Positions 35,232 to 47,301 are shown, counted from the stretch's first letter. The stretch: 64,000 nucleotides of DNA from Flammula alnicola (GCA_015499995.1 JADNRV010000111.1:62001-126000); one strand, 5' to 3'. Notes: generated by a model from the letters alone, not told the origin. Made by a program: numbers and translations.

Positions 35232-35497
35232 CGTAGGCGTGCTAGATCCCAGAATAAGTCAAGCTGATTACTAGAGAAGGCGTTGAGGATTTTCACTCAC
35301 CTGAAGGTAAAAAAATCACGTAGACTCAACGCGCAATCTAGTCTTGAACGAGGGATAGAAATAGAGGGCACGGTATGGGAGGAGGAGGTATTGGGATGAT
35401 TATGGGGTGCAGGCGAACTGGAGACGTTCGGCAACGAACGGAACCGACGGCGGACGCCTTGGCTTATGGGTTCTTGTAGGGTCACGTGCACATTCCT

Positions 35498-36149
35498 CAT
35501 TGCCATGTTAGTGGTGATGGGCATTGCCTGATGTGTCCGTGTGTTGCTTATGTCATCCAAAATGATCGCAAAAGTGTCCGACGCAGCTGCCTCCCACTTC
35601 ATATGATTTCTGTCCTACGTAGATGCATTTAAAGGTTTAAAAGCGATTAAATAGTACTTACAAATGTTTTAGAAAGAAATATACTTTCATATGAGCGTAA
35701 TGCTTCGAATTTTTGCACATCTGGTAGCAGTTACACGACTTGTCACAGGTCGGTCACGCGTCTGCCGCGTAATTAAGTAACTACTGTGACTCCGGCGCAA
35801 AATCCTTTTCACATTCGAGAATCTCATTTTTTCCACTACTTTTGCAGAGACAATTTGAATCTTTTCCTTGAAAGATTAATTTGTCCAAAGGAATAATGAA
35901 TATTTGTACAACTGAGCCAGTTACATGATCTTTCTTATGCTTAGACATATCCAATTTGATATTCCTTTGGAGGAATTAAAGATTTACTTAAGATAACTCG
36001 ATTCAAGATATAAAATCTTTTGTTAAGCCCCATTTGCAGACGTGAAAAGCATCGGACACTCAAATTTATGAGATAGCGGGTGGGAAACCTAAATACACAG
36101 CCACATCATTTCTGACCCAAACCGACAGTGCCCATCACCAATGTTAGTA
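35498..36149. other. AT-rich intergenic stretch
   Basis: Upstream of the left F-box-like copy, between the end of the duplication and the nested transposon. AT-rich, no open frame or repeat of note. Confidence 0.5.
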
Positions 36150-37960
36150 CAGTCGGACCCCTCATACCCAGTGAAAACCAACTCTGCAGCATTCTGCAAG
36201 ATCTGCTGATTTCTGCCGAGATCCGGCCTCGTCTGCAGTACTTCTGCAGTGGGCTGCAAAACTCAGATTTAATCTGAGCTTCGAACTCACAGCGTCCAGC
36301 GATACCAATCAAAACGACGGAGTGCGTAGAGAATTTCGTTCTAAGTCTCCAATTTCAACAATCTCCCCCCTTCATCACATGGTCTGTATGCAGTGCGCAC
36401 CTTTACCGTTACGTAGCACAATTCCTTCCACTTTGCCACTTTCTTCCCGCCATCACTATGGTTCCTGCACCTGCCCATTCTGCCGCCCTCCCGCCCGCGC
36501 TCCTCCGTGATCACTATCCCTCCAGCACGAAGATGAAGTATTCCTTAATTCGCTGGCTTGTCCATCCTGATGAATATCTCAGATGTGTCGACTGTCGATT
36601 GTTTGCATCGGATGCTGAAATTCAGGCTGAAGGCGGGGACGGCGCGATGGTGGACATCTTTTCGTGGTGAGTAAAGATTGTCTTCATGTTCCATTTACTC
36701 TAGGTGACTCCTAGCATCATTTGATCTCCCCGGAAGTGTGTATATGCGCTATTTATGGCTAAAACCGGGTACCACATATGGCATAAGGAGGAGTCTGCAT
36801 ATCAGCCCGAGGCGGGTGCCAACTCGAGTTTCTCCGCATTTAGTATTGGTATCCCTTCCTTTCCTCATTACTCTTTTTGCAACTAACACTCCTGGGACAG
36901 GTAATTGTGACTGGCTTTACTCTTTCTGGTACGTTTAGTCTTCTATTAATTGCATACTTTATACTTATATGATTTGTTATATAGATCTCGACAATGTGAG
37001 GAGGCGGTCCGAGATATCTGCCCCAAAGGTGTGTTATAGTGTCTTTTCTACAGGCAGAGACTTTGGGACATTGGAGGGTGATGGGACTTCGTACGTAGTA
37101 TAATGTGTATCTTATGTACAGAATACCAAAGTTTTCGGTCACCAGCAAAGTAATCCGATCAGTACAGAAATCAAAATCCAGTCTGCAGAATTTGCAGCTG
37201 TGATCGGATAGACGCAGACCCTTGCAGACCTTAAATCTGCAAATGTTGCACAGGCCGCTCTGGGCCGCAATCAGCTGCTGCCACTCGGAGTTCAGATTCT
37301 CGCAGATGCCGCCAGATCCCTGCGTACCATTGCAGATATGTACAGACTCCTGCAGAGCCGGTATTCACTGGGCCTCATAACCCATACCCCTCATAACCCA
37401 TAACCCCTTATATCCCATAGCTCGACCCATCCACCAACTTGGTTCGCAGGGAATTGCATACCATAACCCATAGGTCCGCAATAACCCATAACCCATACCC
37501 CTCCGCAGGCAAAACCCATAGGTTTTGGGTACTATATTTGGTAAAATGTCGTAACTTTAGGGTTAAATAATTAGTTTACCGGTTGCCCATCACCATCATT
37601 CGCCACAGCAGTCACTGCACCAGTTCAAAAATCACCTTTTCGAACCTTCCCGACCAGCAAAATTATCATTTTCACCTTCAAAACATCCCCACAGCATGAT
37701 TTTCCCACGATGCTTGTGTCGACAATACGGTCCTTACATGGTTTGACTGAACTTTTTCAGCGACTATGACTCGCAAAAGCCTACGGTATTGTCGATGATA
37801 TGCATTAGCAGTGTATTAGCGTGAATCTGTTCTCCATTGTCCATAATTTCTTCGAAGATTTTCTATTCTATTTTTAGCCTACCTCTCAAAGCCCATAACC
37901 CCTCATAACCCATAGCCTGGGCTGTCCACCGAGGGGTATGGGTTATGAGAGGTTCGACTG
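36150..37960. mobile_element. TA-flanked TIR element (Tc1/pogo-like MITE) hosting a second element
   Basis: Outer element. Left end CAGTCGGACCCCTCATA (from 36150), right end in inverse CAGTCGAACCTCTCATAACC (to 37960), each flanked by TA (36148-36149 and 37961-37962). The terminal repeats continue as CATAACCCATACCCCTC-type sequence, seen at 37373-37420 and 37880-37950. TA target use and CAGT-type ends fit the Tc1/mariner/pogo group. The left inverted repeat is split at 36166 by the inner element; without that insert the outer element would be about 600 bp and non-coding. Confidence 0.82.
36167..37372. mobile_element. inner TIR element nested in the outer MITE, 1206 bp
   Basis: Imperfect 23-bp inverted ends: left CCCAGTGAAAACCAACTCTG (36167 on), right in inverse CCCAGTGAATACCGGCTCTG (to 37372), both followed by CAG; three mismatches. 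A perfect 7-bp direct repeat CCTCATA flanks it (36160-36166 and 37373-37379). Subterminal regions are rich in CTGCAG/TCTGCA motifs on both sides, as in hAT-like elements, but a 7-bp duplication leaves the superfamily open. The interior has only short frames (e.g. 36458-36670), so it is non-autonomous. Confidence 0.82.
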
Positions 37961-37962
37961 TA

Positions 37963-39130
37963 TTACGTTTTCTGAAAATCTCCCAGCTCCCCGGCTATAA
38001 AATAGCCCCTTCTCTCGTTGTTACCGGAAATTCTACACGTATCGCTGGATCTGCACCCTGCCGACAATACATTCACATTCAGCTGTCTCGAAAGACTTAC
38101 CGGCAGCAGCGGCTGGCTCTGTTTCTGGGTGATGCCATCAAACGGACCCTAAGTGCGGAAAAGTTCGAGGGGCCTATCGTTATGATAATGGCTGTAACAA
38201 CGACGACGTGTTCCGGCATTAACAAGAAATCGTATCATCTAGCGCACTCAACAGAGGCTAATCCTATCTTTCACCCCTCCAGACGAACACGGTTAAAAGA
38301 GTTCGAGCCCCCCATCTGTGTACTATTCAGCCTCCAATCTACAAAACCATCGAGTCGAGACGAAAGCGAACCTAGTTCTGAGTCCACACCCCACTTCCCG
38401 AAACCGTGCTTCCAGGCGACAACGGCATATCAAGTACGCCATCAATAACAGGCCCATTCGCGAGGTTGAGCTGGACCTTGGACGGACCAACGCGACCCTC
38501 GAACGATCGAGTCGAGTTCAAGTTTTTGAGGCTGGAGTAGCTGATAGTCGCAGTGTTGCAAGTGAACGCGGGGACGCTGGACGCGAAGCTGCCGGAGAAG
38601 TTGTACATGAGCTTGTCAATCATGAAGGTGGCGGCGAAGCGGCCACCGGCGGTGGATTTGATGAAACCGTCTGCTGAAGGCATGTTGAGTTGGTGTTACT
38701 TATATGGGTGGTAAGGTCATTAGTAGGTAAAAGGCGGAGAGTAAAACTGTACAACTCACAGTAAAAATAGACGAATGGGCTTTTCTGAGGAAAAATGACA
38801 AGTTGATCCCGCTTTTATGTGTTGCCCCCACAATGAAACGGCATATCCATGTTCGACGCAATGCCATTGCAGCTGTATAATGATGTCTTCGACTAATTCA
38901 CGAAATGTTGAGTGAACCATTTCCTCCGCAAACAACCACAGAAGGGCAGATTTTACGGGAGCGAGCACTCAACACTGAAAGTTCAGCCATTACAATTCAG
39001 GGACAATAACGCTGTACGGGAAGTAAAGCATGCACGTACGAGTAAATTCGCCAGTAGATCGGGGTACGCCGCTGTCGCTATCTCCCATGATAACGTGAAT
39101 ATTCCGAGTGTCGGGTACGATCAGATACAC
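37963..39130 (-). repeat. duplicated segment carrying 103-aa gene, copy B
   Basis: Inverted counterpart of 51200-52165: coding region nearly identical, 3' flank (37985-38371) alignable over almost its whole length, promoter side (to about 39130) more diverged but still recognisable, for example GACAGCGGCGTACCC-like blocks. The outer end at 37963-38010 contains AGAGAAGGGGCTATTTT (inverse), also found at 47302 and 52143. Confidence 0.8.
38372..38683 (-). CDS. small conserved protein of unknown function, copy B, 103 aa
   Basis: Differs from copy C (51643) at only two residues (K24 versus E, N73 versus T) and from copy A at about 15. Single coding exon. The leader contains a probable 5'-UTR intron with a strong CTACTAATGAC branch site, conserved with copy C. 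No signal peptide or membrane segment. Its intact frame beside decayed neighbours suggests it is under selection or very young. Confidence 0.75.
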   Translation of the reverse strand: MPSADGFIKSTAGGRFAATFMIDKLMYNFSGSFASSVPAFTCNTATISYSSLKNLNSTRSFEGRVGPSKVQLNLANGPVIDGVLDMPLSPGSTVSGSGVWTQN

Positions 39131-41295
39131 CGGCATATTTATGAGCTGTCCAGCTACTCCAGCATAAGCACTCATGCGTCCTTGAAATGCGATATGTATT
39201 AGTGACACTGACAGACGAAACGAACGACATGACTGACAAGCAACTGTGACAACCCTTTATAACTACACGAGTACGTGCGTTCTTCGACGGAAAGTTCATA
39301 GTCCTCGACATAGGCGCTCGCCTAGACACCTCGCCCTCCCGAGACCGGCAAGACATATATCAACCAAAGGGTATATAGGTCACGGGCATTGGAAGATCTA
39401 CTATCCAAGTTCACTGTCAGGAAAGACGTCAAGTATGAAAATGCATCCCATTGATTTGGAATACACCGACACGCCGACAGATATCCAAATATTTCGTTTC
39501 CTCGACACTCATAGAGCATACATGCAAAAAAAATACGGCCCACCAACGGGAAGGATAACCAAAGGCGCGAGAGAAGCGCGGAGAACTTGAACAAAAGCAA
39601 AAGGAAGGGAAAGCCAGGCCCAAAGAGACATTTGTTCGAGCTCCAGTGTTCGATACCCGACAGCACAGAGGCCCATACACTTAGTGGACTAGGCCGCAAT
39701 AGGCACCTCCGTCACAGTCGATCATAGAAAAGAAGTGGCGTGAGGGGCCATGCATGACCCCACGGTGTATGTGGGCGCGCTGTTGTTGGGAGAAGGGAGG
39801 ACGAAGAACTTAATTAAAGAGGCTGGCTGGAGTGAACGATATGAAAGGAGAAAAACACGCGGGAAAATGGAAGCACATGGAATGATAATCGGAGAGAGGT
39901 TTGTCATCGAGCATCACAGAGCACGATTCTGGCTGAGAAAGATGACAGGGAGGCAGCGAAAGATGGAAAGAACATCAATGAACATACAAAAAAAAAACGG
40001 TCAGGAGATCCCATGAGTAGCATAACCATATCAACGAAAAAGCGGAAGATAAACGAGGCACCTAATCTGGCTTCCGTAGATCTTCATCCTAAAAGATACC
40101 ATCTTCTGCATATAAAAAGACAAAGAAAAAAAAGTCAGGCAGTCTCGGCACAAACTGCGGTTGTCATATCGCGCAGGTATTAAACCACTTCTCCATACTC
40201 TAGTATATGGGCAGGATACAGCGTGACGTGGCCAGATGCCGCAGGAAAGACGACATACGTGGAAGAGAAAATGGGGACACGGAATCAGGGCGATCGCCCG
40301 AATGGTTGATGAATAACACACACATTAAGCCCAACTCATACAGACGTTCGGTGACAAGGCAAGTGGGCCGATATGATAGCGATGTCCTCTGTTATGGCGT
40401 GATACATGGAGCCGCCTTTGTTTCAAATGCAAACAGAAAACTGAAGTCGTCAAGAGCAGAAATCATCCGCGACTGACTCGTGACTCATCAGTAACGCGAG
40501 AAAGAACAAGGGCGGCTTGGGCTCAACACAGCTCAAGACTCGTAGTGGGTAGGAAGCAAAGAACCGAGATCCGTGTGCAGGTCTGGGGGTGGAGCAGACG
40601 AAAAAAAGATGCGATGAGGAAGACGAACCGCGATGAGAACAACACCAGAAGAGGTGATTCACAGGGTCGAGAGGTTGGTGCGGGCATTTGATGCAGAGGT
40701 TTGGTGAGAGAAAGAGGAAAGAAGAAAGAACGTCCGTGCGTGCCTTTAAACACAATCTTACGTCATCCCATCCCACGCCCAATCTCATCGCCCATTGGGT
40801 GGAATACAAGGACGACGTTGCTTGGGTGCATCAGAAAACGGCGCGGGATCCGGGTCATATTCTTTTCCCCCGCCTCTCTTGTTTTATTTCCTGTACGCTT
40901 TCCACTTCGGTGCCGTGAATCTCGCCAACGACCGTTAATTCTTGCTTGGAGCTCCGGGGTGTCTGCATCTCGGTACATGTCAAATTCGAAGGCAATCGTG
41001 CTTCCACTGGTGGCCCTCCTAATCCCTGAGTTATGTTGGGCGCTGCGTCTTCAGTCATTTGCATTTGGGGAGCCTGAGGTGTGGTCGATCATGGTAGTGC
41101 AAAACGTGGGGAAGGGCAATGACAAGCCAGAGCGCTTATTTACCTACGATAGTGCAAATGCTTGACACTGGGCTTATACGTGCACCATGTCCCTTCGACG
41201 AACCACACAAATTGATCACCTTTTTTCCTTTATCATTGACTACTATACATGCTATAATTCTTTTCTCCGGTCCGAAATCCATCAATTAATCGTGG
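39131..41295. other. gene-poor stretch with purine-rich block
   Basis: No recognised gene. From about 39560 to 40850 the plus strand is purine-rich, giving long stop-free minus frames (40809-40450, 39699-39322) without family resemblance. Similar in character to 26.1-27.9 kb. Confidence 0.45.
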
Positions 41296-43430
41296 TCAAT
41301 GATGGTCTACCTTCTGTTCGACACTGGCAGTTTTCGCAGCATCACGGTCTTCATTTACCTTCATGAACTTGAAGTCACACACAACGCAAGAGTGACAACC
41401 AGGCACAGGTGAGTGCGTGTAGGGTATGTCGCATCTCTAAATACACAACGAGAAGATCAGAGGAGGGTAGATATGTCGATACGAGGGGGCTAGTGAGTAC
41501 ATATGAACACACCTTGATGTAACGTAATGCTTCCATCGCCAACTTGACAACACAATCCTTTACATGGTCCCGGAGTTTCTGTTGGCCCTTGTGGTGGAAT
41601 ATAACCGACTGGTTGCTTAATAAAAACGCCAAGTTGACGTCGATCGAAGCTTTAGGAAGAGTGAAGGCCAGCAACGGCACAGCGTCACCCAGATTTGTGC
41701 CAACGTACGACATTTTGCTGCGTCGGTATATCCGTCAGTCATTAAATTAGCTACTGTATACACTATATCTGAACTGACTCACGTTATGAAAATAAAGGTA
41801 GCCAAGGTTTTTGCAAGTTTTGTGAAATCTTCCCCATCCACCACGTAGGGTCCAGCGCGAGATGGATCAGTAATGAGCTGCGAAATTTCAGGCGCCAAAT
41901 AAGACTTTGGAAGCAACTTTGAGAGTGACTCGATGAGGGTATCCAGGGGACCGGATGGTAATGTTTCGAGGTGGAGATACATTTTCATTGCGTATACGTT
42001 TGTCACCCTACAGAAGGGCAACAATGCAATTAAGGCGCATAAATTAGACGGACTTTTCTGAGGATATGCCACGACTTCGTCCATGAACCAGAGATTGAAA
42101 CTCTCCAAGTGATGGCAAAGTAAATCTTTCCCCGAAAACGTGTGCTTCTGCATAAGTATTTTATTCACGGTTTCGTAATGAAAAAACTGGTTGAAGTCAT
42201 ACCTGGTTGTCCAGCCATTGGAAAAAAAGGTCTAATTCCACATATAGGGAGGTCTGGTATGTCGGCATATAACACGCAAAGGCAGGTAGTGCCGCTGCTA
42301 AATCAAAAGTATATAAAGCTTCCATAAGCTCCTGTGAAGGCTCTGACTGTCTGCAATGGAACAGAATATAACCGACAAGTGTGAGGTCAGTCGGTTTAGC
42401 TGTCAGAGCATAGGAACCGGTCAGACACAATTGCATACCCATCATGAACACGAAGAACTTACCTCTTAATGATCGGAGCATACTCGTCGCAATCTTTGCG
42501 TGGGCCTTCCTTGAATCAATGAAGAAGTTTCCCGATCGTGAGTGATCGAGAAGGTAGTCCGGGAGAGATGCATGGTGGATCTTGAGTTTACCACCGTCAT
42601 CGGGTACATGAATCAGGGAATGCAAGTCGCTCAAAATAATTTGGATATCGCCCTGCTCGTACCCTAGGATGTCTTCGATATATGCAGACGTGAATGCAGA
42701 ATAGTGTTGAAGATAGAGACTTATCGAACTATGTAAGATGAGGTAGCCCAGGAGTTCGATGACCTTTTGAATACTATCGGCCTCGACAGATGAGAGAATC
42801 GCGCTGTAGAGGGCATCCAATTCCATAAACGGTGTATGGTTCCCAGGAGGTGATATTCCAAGTATGACTTTCAACCTGTCCATTGGACGATGACGGGGAG
42901 ATTCGACGACTTTCATGATAACAGATGCGTAAATGAACTGCCCAGAGGCTTTCTCTACAAGCCGACTCAGATCTCTCTGTGCCGGCCAGTGAGCGGGTAG
43001 CGATGCCCTTGATGGATGGATACTTTTAATTTCCTCGAATTTGTCGTGCAAGAAGATTTCGATGTCGTGATCTGACTGGTACACATCATCCAACGCGAGC
43101 CCTTTTACTTGACAACTGACGCTTTCAGGTTGAATATGTTGCGTATCTCCAGCTCGGGCCGGCTAGCAATCAGGAAGTATAGAGGTATTTTGAATCGATG
43201 AATAGAGCGGAACAGGGCCTCGAGAATGGATGATTGGGCTTTATGGCCAGCGCATTCGTCCAGTCCGTCGATTATGATGAGAATAGGCTGTCTCGCAACT
43301 GCGGCATTGCCCTGCCGAGCTAAGGCGGCGTTGAGGGGCCGACTGATTAGTAAGTCGATCTGCGTGACAATAGACCGTAAGTCGTCAATATCCAATTTGA
43401 GGCCTTGAGGACCCTCTGCAAGGGGCTACT
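41296..43430 (-). pseudogene. NACHT-type STAND NTPase remnant without P-loop
   Basis: C-terminal two thirds of a basidiomycete NACHT protein (fungal NLR-like, possible role in non-self recognition). The first readable part has the Walker B motif PILIIIDGLDECAG (about 43255-43300) and the following IPLYFLIASRPE block; no GxxxxGKS/T Walker A is visible for several hundred bases upstream, where a stop (TAG near 43425) closes the frame. After NLKASVVK (43105) the frame is broken and resumes as LALDDVYQSDHDIEIFL, with no plausible intron between. Downstream exons look normal: 43093-42463, 42399-42203, 42147-41783, 41704-41526 and a possible last exon 41436-41296, with standard introns (e.g. 42400-42462, 42148-42202). 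5' truncation plus frameshift make it a pseudogene. Confidence 0.82.
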
Positions 43431-43633
43431 CGTGCCCTGTGTGGCAGTGACATCAGGCGGACCTTCGCTTAGATTAGATTAGATAGGATCAGTGGCAACT
43501 CAGCGATGGTCGTGCCTGGCAAATCATATGTAGATGACAAGGGTGGCCTTGCTGTGAAACAGAAAGGTTTCCCCGGTGTCTAAACCCCCCCATATAAGGA
43601 AGTAAGAGTTTTCTGCGCTTTGTCAGCTACCCT

Positions 43634-43788
43634 TGGGTCAAGCTTGACCAAACACTACCTTAGGTTGACCTTTCGTCGAGTTTTCTGCAACTTGTTTGTT
43701 TGGCTCTAAGGCTCCCGCCCTTGACTCAAGCTTAACCAAACACTACCTTAAGTTGACCTTTCGTCGAGTTTTCTGCAACTTGCTTGGC
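43634..43788. repeat. tandem duplication, about 88-bp period
   Basis: Two units share CCAAACACTACCTTA(G/A)GTTGACC and CGAGTTTTCTGCAACTTG (first about 43634-43694, second about 43720-43782), joined by a TTGGCTC linker. Confidence 0.85.
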
Positions 43789-44195
43789 TCTGTTTGCATT
43801 AGGGGTTTTTCGTCCGCATCGTGCATTTCTGATTTCTGCCCCTCTGTGCTGTATGTACTCTGTATATATGTTCCACGTCATTGCAACGTTGATCATCTTT
43901 ACTAGCACCACCATGCCAGTACCTAGGGGAGAACCATGTCACTCATTGTGTCAATGTCAACAAGTGTGCCAACCACTACATCTCCCCACCCTACGGTTTA
44001 GCCCTAACTCTAAGTCGGATGAGTCACCAAAAACTTGTTATCAATGGCGCGTTTGCATTCATCTGGCCGGGCCACTATTCCACTAATTTTCCGAGTCACT
44101 AAGTCACCTTTCTCGCACGACAGTCCTTGGTTTGACCCTGCCTCAGTAGGTGGGAAGAGTAAGGCGAGGCGCCATTGCCGACATGTGGGCATTTT

Positions 44196-44488
44196 TGCTA
44201 ATGCTGCAACAAGCAGCGTGAAATTGTTGAATTTTTTTTTTCTAAAATGCTTCACTCTCACCGTTCACAATAACATTTCATATGATATGCTGCCTTTCGT
44301 CAACACTGCGAGGAGCCAACCGAAGGTTGGCGACAAGCAGTGTGAAATCGTCCAAACACAACTTTTATTTCAACAACACTTTATTTTGGTATTTCTCAAA
44401 TAATTCTCTATCAATTATTGTATGATATGCCGCTTTTTGCCAATGCTGCGAGGAGCCAACCAGAGGTTGGCGATGAGCAGCCTGAAAT
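44196..44488. repeat. hairpin-bearing repeat units
   Basis: Units at 44281-44348 and 44421-44488 (offset 140) share TATGATATGC, GCGAGGAGCCAACC and GGTTGGCGA...AGCAG; each contains a short hairpin GCCAACC-NGAG/GAA-GGTTGGC. A third unit at 44196-44225 (TTTTTGCTAATGCTGCAACAAGCAGCGTGAAAT) lacks the hairpin core. Could be a decayed MITE array or structured RNA; not identified. Confidence 0.75.
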
Positions 44489-44875
44489 TGCAGAATAGAT
44501 ACATATATATATATTCATAATGCTTCAAGTTTACAATTCTCTACTGGCCGGGCTAATTTTGTGATAATCCGACAAGTAGAAATAAAACACAACACATTAG
44601 CTATTACACACAGCAAGGCCATGGCGACAAAGTCGTCCCTTTATGTATTAATTATTCCTGAAGTTGGCCGCAAAATTCCACTATATTAAGGTGTGGTCGA
44701 ACATATTCATTGATCACCTCATGCACCACGTTCCCGTTGACTCCTGACACTCTATTCCTGTGGTGGTGTACATGTATTTTTAAATAATCTATGGAGCATT
44801 TGTCAAGCGAGATCTAGCTATGCGAATCGTGTTCACGCGTCTCGCGCGCAATAAATACATAATGACTATCATCCC

Positions 44876-46290
44876 TCACGACTTCAACACAGGGACATAA
44901 GCCAACGGAGCCTTAGGATACGCCCACCTATCCTCCCCCTCCGGCACTGCAGACTCTCTTCCAAGCCTCCGACTCTTCCGTGCTGCAGTGTCGCGCACAT
45001 GCGCTTCGGGTGGTGCGCCTGCGAAGAGAACCGATCCATCACCGTCAACTTGAACATTACTACTCCGCGCTCGCGACCTCCTATCCTCCCACGGTTCCGG
45101 AACGCTTCCACGATTGGGTGTATACGTAGCCTGCGAATACTGGCTCGGGGCAGACTCTACTGCAGAGTCTACTCGGAGGGAGCGAACGGGGTACGCTCGT
45201 GTAGGAGACTGTGGCATCCCCCGAAGAGCACCGTAGAATCTGCCGGGAGAGTGGAGTTGGGTAGTAGGGGGAGGAGAGTCGACGTCGACATCGGCCGCGG
45301 GTGGGTCTTGGGTGGATGGGAATAGGTCCTTTTCTTCGTTATTCATATTATGATCGGCAGGCTCGTCGTGAAGTACACTCGTGCGGTGGAGGTAGCTTTG
45401 TGGACGGGTTCGCCGTTTTCGGGCACAGAACCACCAAATCAGGAGGCCAATGATAAGGAGCAGAAGGAGAGCCACGATGGGAAGAGCGATCGCCAGTTTG
45501 TGCCGTTTTGAAGACTTAGTTGAGGCTTGTACTGCGGACGGTACTGCGGATGGTACCAGAGGTACGGGTGTCAGTTGATTGGGTGGATTGCTGGTGGTTG
45601 AGGATGGGGCGGTTTCGCCGTCGCTGAGAGCTGTATACCTGGAATCGTCCGCAATCAATCCAATTTGTCTAATATATAATGAAAGGGAAGTAAACACGGG
45701 AAGAACGCACATAAGAGCATCAACCAGGGCAAATGTCTGACCAGACCCGACTGAGATTCGAAGAGTGTGCTGTATATTCGCTAGCCCAACTGCCCTGGCG
45801 ATAACGTGCGATGTGACTGTAGGCGGACCACCTCCTGTATCGTTATGATTATGATCGACAAGATCAAGCAGAATAATTGGTCCTTGATCCAGAGTGACGG
45901 CAGTATTGACGGTGTAAGGCCATAATGCAGACAAGAAATAGATAGCGACACCTGGAAAGAAAGGTTGGAATGATCTCGAAGTTAGTATAAAAAACACACG
46001 ATAATCTTTTCAGATTCCGGAAACGCACCTGTGAAGTTGAATGTAGCCGATGCCGCTGGATCGCTAGTTAGCATATGGCCTCCATCGATATCGAAGGTAC
46101 TGGGATCTTGAATATGGTACCAGCTCCCCGCAGGAGAATAGATGATCGTCGAGTTTTGATCGTCGACTGTAACGTTGCGGAGGCCATATACAGCGCAGCT
46201 GAGAAATAACTCGAAGAAGATGAGACTGATAATGCGAGTCGCAGTAAGGTAGGGCATGGAGGTGGATCGGATGAACGACGCCAACCTCAT
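44876..46290 (-). CDS. single-pass membrane protein with extracellular beta domain, 421 aa
   Basis: Exons (-) 46290-46029, 45951-45711, 45638-44876; 1266 nt in frame, introns 77 and 72 nt. An alternative start at 46257 gives a cleaner signal peptide (MPYLTATRIISLIFFELFL). The lumenal half begins VTVDDQNSTIIYSPAGSW and contains GGHMLTSDPAASATFNFTG, a pattern common in mushroom type I membrane proteins of unknown role. A Ser/Thr/Pro-rich stalk (about 175-208) leads to one transmembrane helix (about 215-237, LAIALPIVALLLLLIIGLLI) and a long cytoplasmic tail rich in Ser, Arg and Pro, with SPGRFYGALRG and many possible phosphosites. Role unknown; architecture suggests a surface sensor or adhesin. 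Confidence 0.82.
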
Positions 46291-46639
46291 GGTACTTAAA
46301 GCCCTCGTGACCCTGGGCACGATGTTCTCTCAACACGAGGCGAACACCCTCCCTCCTGTCAAATGTCGGCGGTGGCTTATATGACGTTCGAGGAGGTTCG
46401 GAAATGACAAAAATAGCTGTTGCAAAGCCTCATTCCCTCAAAACACGGTTCATGCGAGTGCAGTGCTCGTTAAATGAATAATAATTCTCGAACGCTGGGC
46501 AGTTGTTCTTTAAGGGCAGGAGTGAAAAGGCTGTTGCTAGTAGACGGCGCTGGCGCTTAGCGATTCTAGACAAAGATGTTAGAACCCCTCGAAATTGATG
46601 ACCGAATTGCGCAGCCTACTCACCTTCCAGCTCACCGCC
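46291..46639. other. intergenic between two minus-strand membrane protein genes
   Basis: Promoter of the single-pass protein and 3' flank of the next gene; nothing else seen. Confidence 0.5.
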
Positions 46640-47107
46640 TCACTTCGCCTTCGCCTTACCCGAACCTTTCTTCAGTCCCACTCCAGCCAAAAAGCACATG
46701 CGCATCGTCGCACCCACATACACAAATCCCACGCTGCCCCAAACCATCGCATTCCACTCCCAAACGCGCCAGAACACGCCGTTTCCCACCGGCGCCATTG
46801 TGACCAAATGTCCGAAATCAGCCACGAGCAGCCCCAAGAGCAGCCTCTTCCACGTAACGAGCGAGTTCGTGGAAGACAACACGAAGTGCTCGTTCAGCGC
46901 GAAAAGGAGATAGAGGTTGGCCAGCTGGAGGAGCGCCATGCTTGTCTGGGTGGGCATGGGCGAAGCGGGGTATGCGAGTCCAAACGAGAGGTCCTTGAGG
47001 TAATCGTCAGATCTGAAGGCGGCATAGTATGCCCCTGCCAGAGCGGAGATGGGCTCGATGTAGAGGAAGAAGAGGCGGTATGGCCAGAATGGGATGGTGG
47101 AAGACAT
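46640..47107 (-). CDS. small four-helix membrane protein (DUF7704-like), 155 aa
   Basis: Intronless. Starts MSSTIPFWPYRLFFLYIEP, then four hydrophobic segments: about 8-28, 56-74, 84-103 and 113-137, ending with a Lys-rich cytosolic tail (GVGLKKGSGKAKAK). The start PYRLFFLYIEPISAL, an acidic loop (RSDDYL) and the helix layout resemble a family of fungal membrane proteins usually labelled DUF7704. Biochemical role unknown. Confidence 0.7.
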   Translation of the reverse strand: MSSTIPFWPYRLFFLYIEPISALAGAYYAAFRSDDYLKDLSFGLAYPASPMPTQTSMALLQLANLYLLFALNEHFVLSSTNSLVTWKRLLLGLLVADFGHLVTMAPVGNGVFWRVWEWNAMVWGSVGFVYVGATMRMCFLAGVGLKKGSGKAKAK

Positions 47108-47301
47108 TGGTGGTAAGAAGCAATGGGAATTTCGCTGAGAAAGATGTGCGTGCGGTTGATTGTCATCCCACGATTAGGTTATTTTAGTCCATCATGCATT
47201 ATCGACAGCATCGACCTCTGACGAAGCTTGAAACATATTCTGTTGGAGAGGAGTTGAAGCTGAAGCTTGAAGCTTGGAAGTCTGACTACGGGAGACTAGT
47301 A

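Larger units (their letters stand above)
33105..35497 (-). repeat. segmental duplication, left copy
   Basis: Inverted counterpart of 47362-49985. Homology runs from the GAAAAATAATCTTTTGATG-type 3' flank (about 33105) through the whole F-box-like gene and its leader to GTCACGTGCACATTC (about 35482-35496), where similarity to the right copy ends. Similarity is high, with scattered substitutions and small indels. Confidence 0.9.
43431..44875. other. repeat-rich intergenic stretch
   Basis: No gene. Contains the two repeat arrays listed separately, a short GATTA run (about 43469-43485), and AT-rich DNA to 44875 including an (AT)n run near 44502. Confidence 0.6.

Noticed and set aside
37373..37520. 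CATAACCC repeats as possible telomeric DNA
   Set aside because: The unit is not a regular TTAGGG-type array and is better explained as part of the terminal repeats of the 36150-37960 element.
43580..44500. CRISPR-like repeat array
   Set aside because: Repeats are few, long and of unequal spacing in a eukaryotic context; no cas genes.
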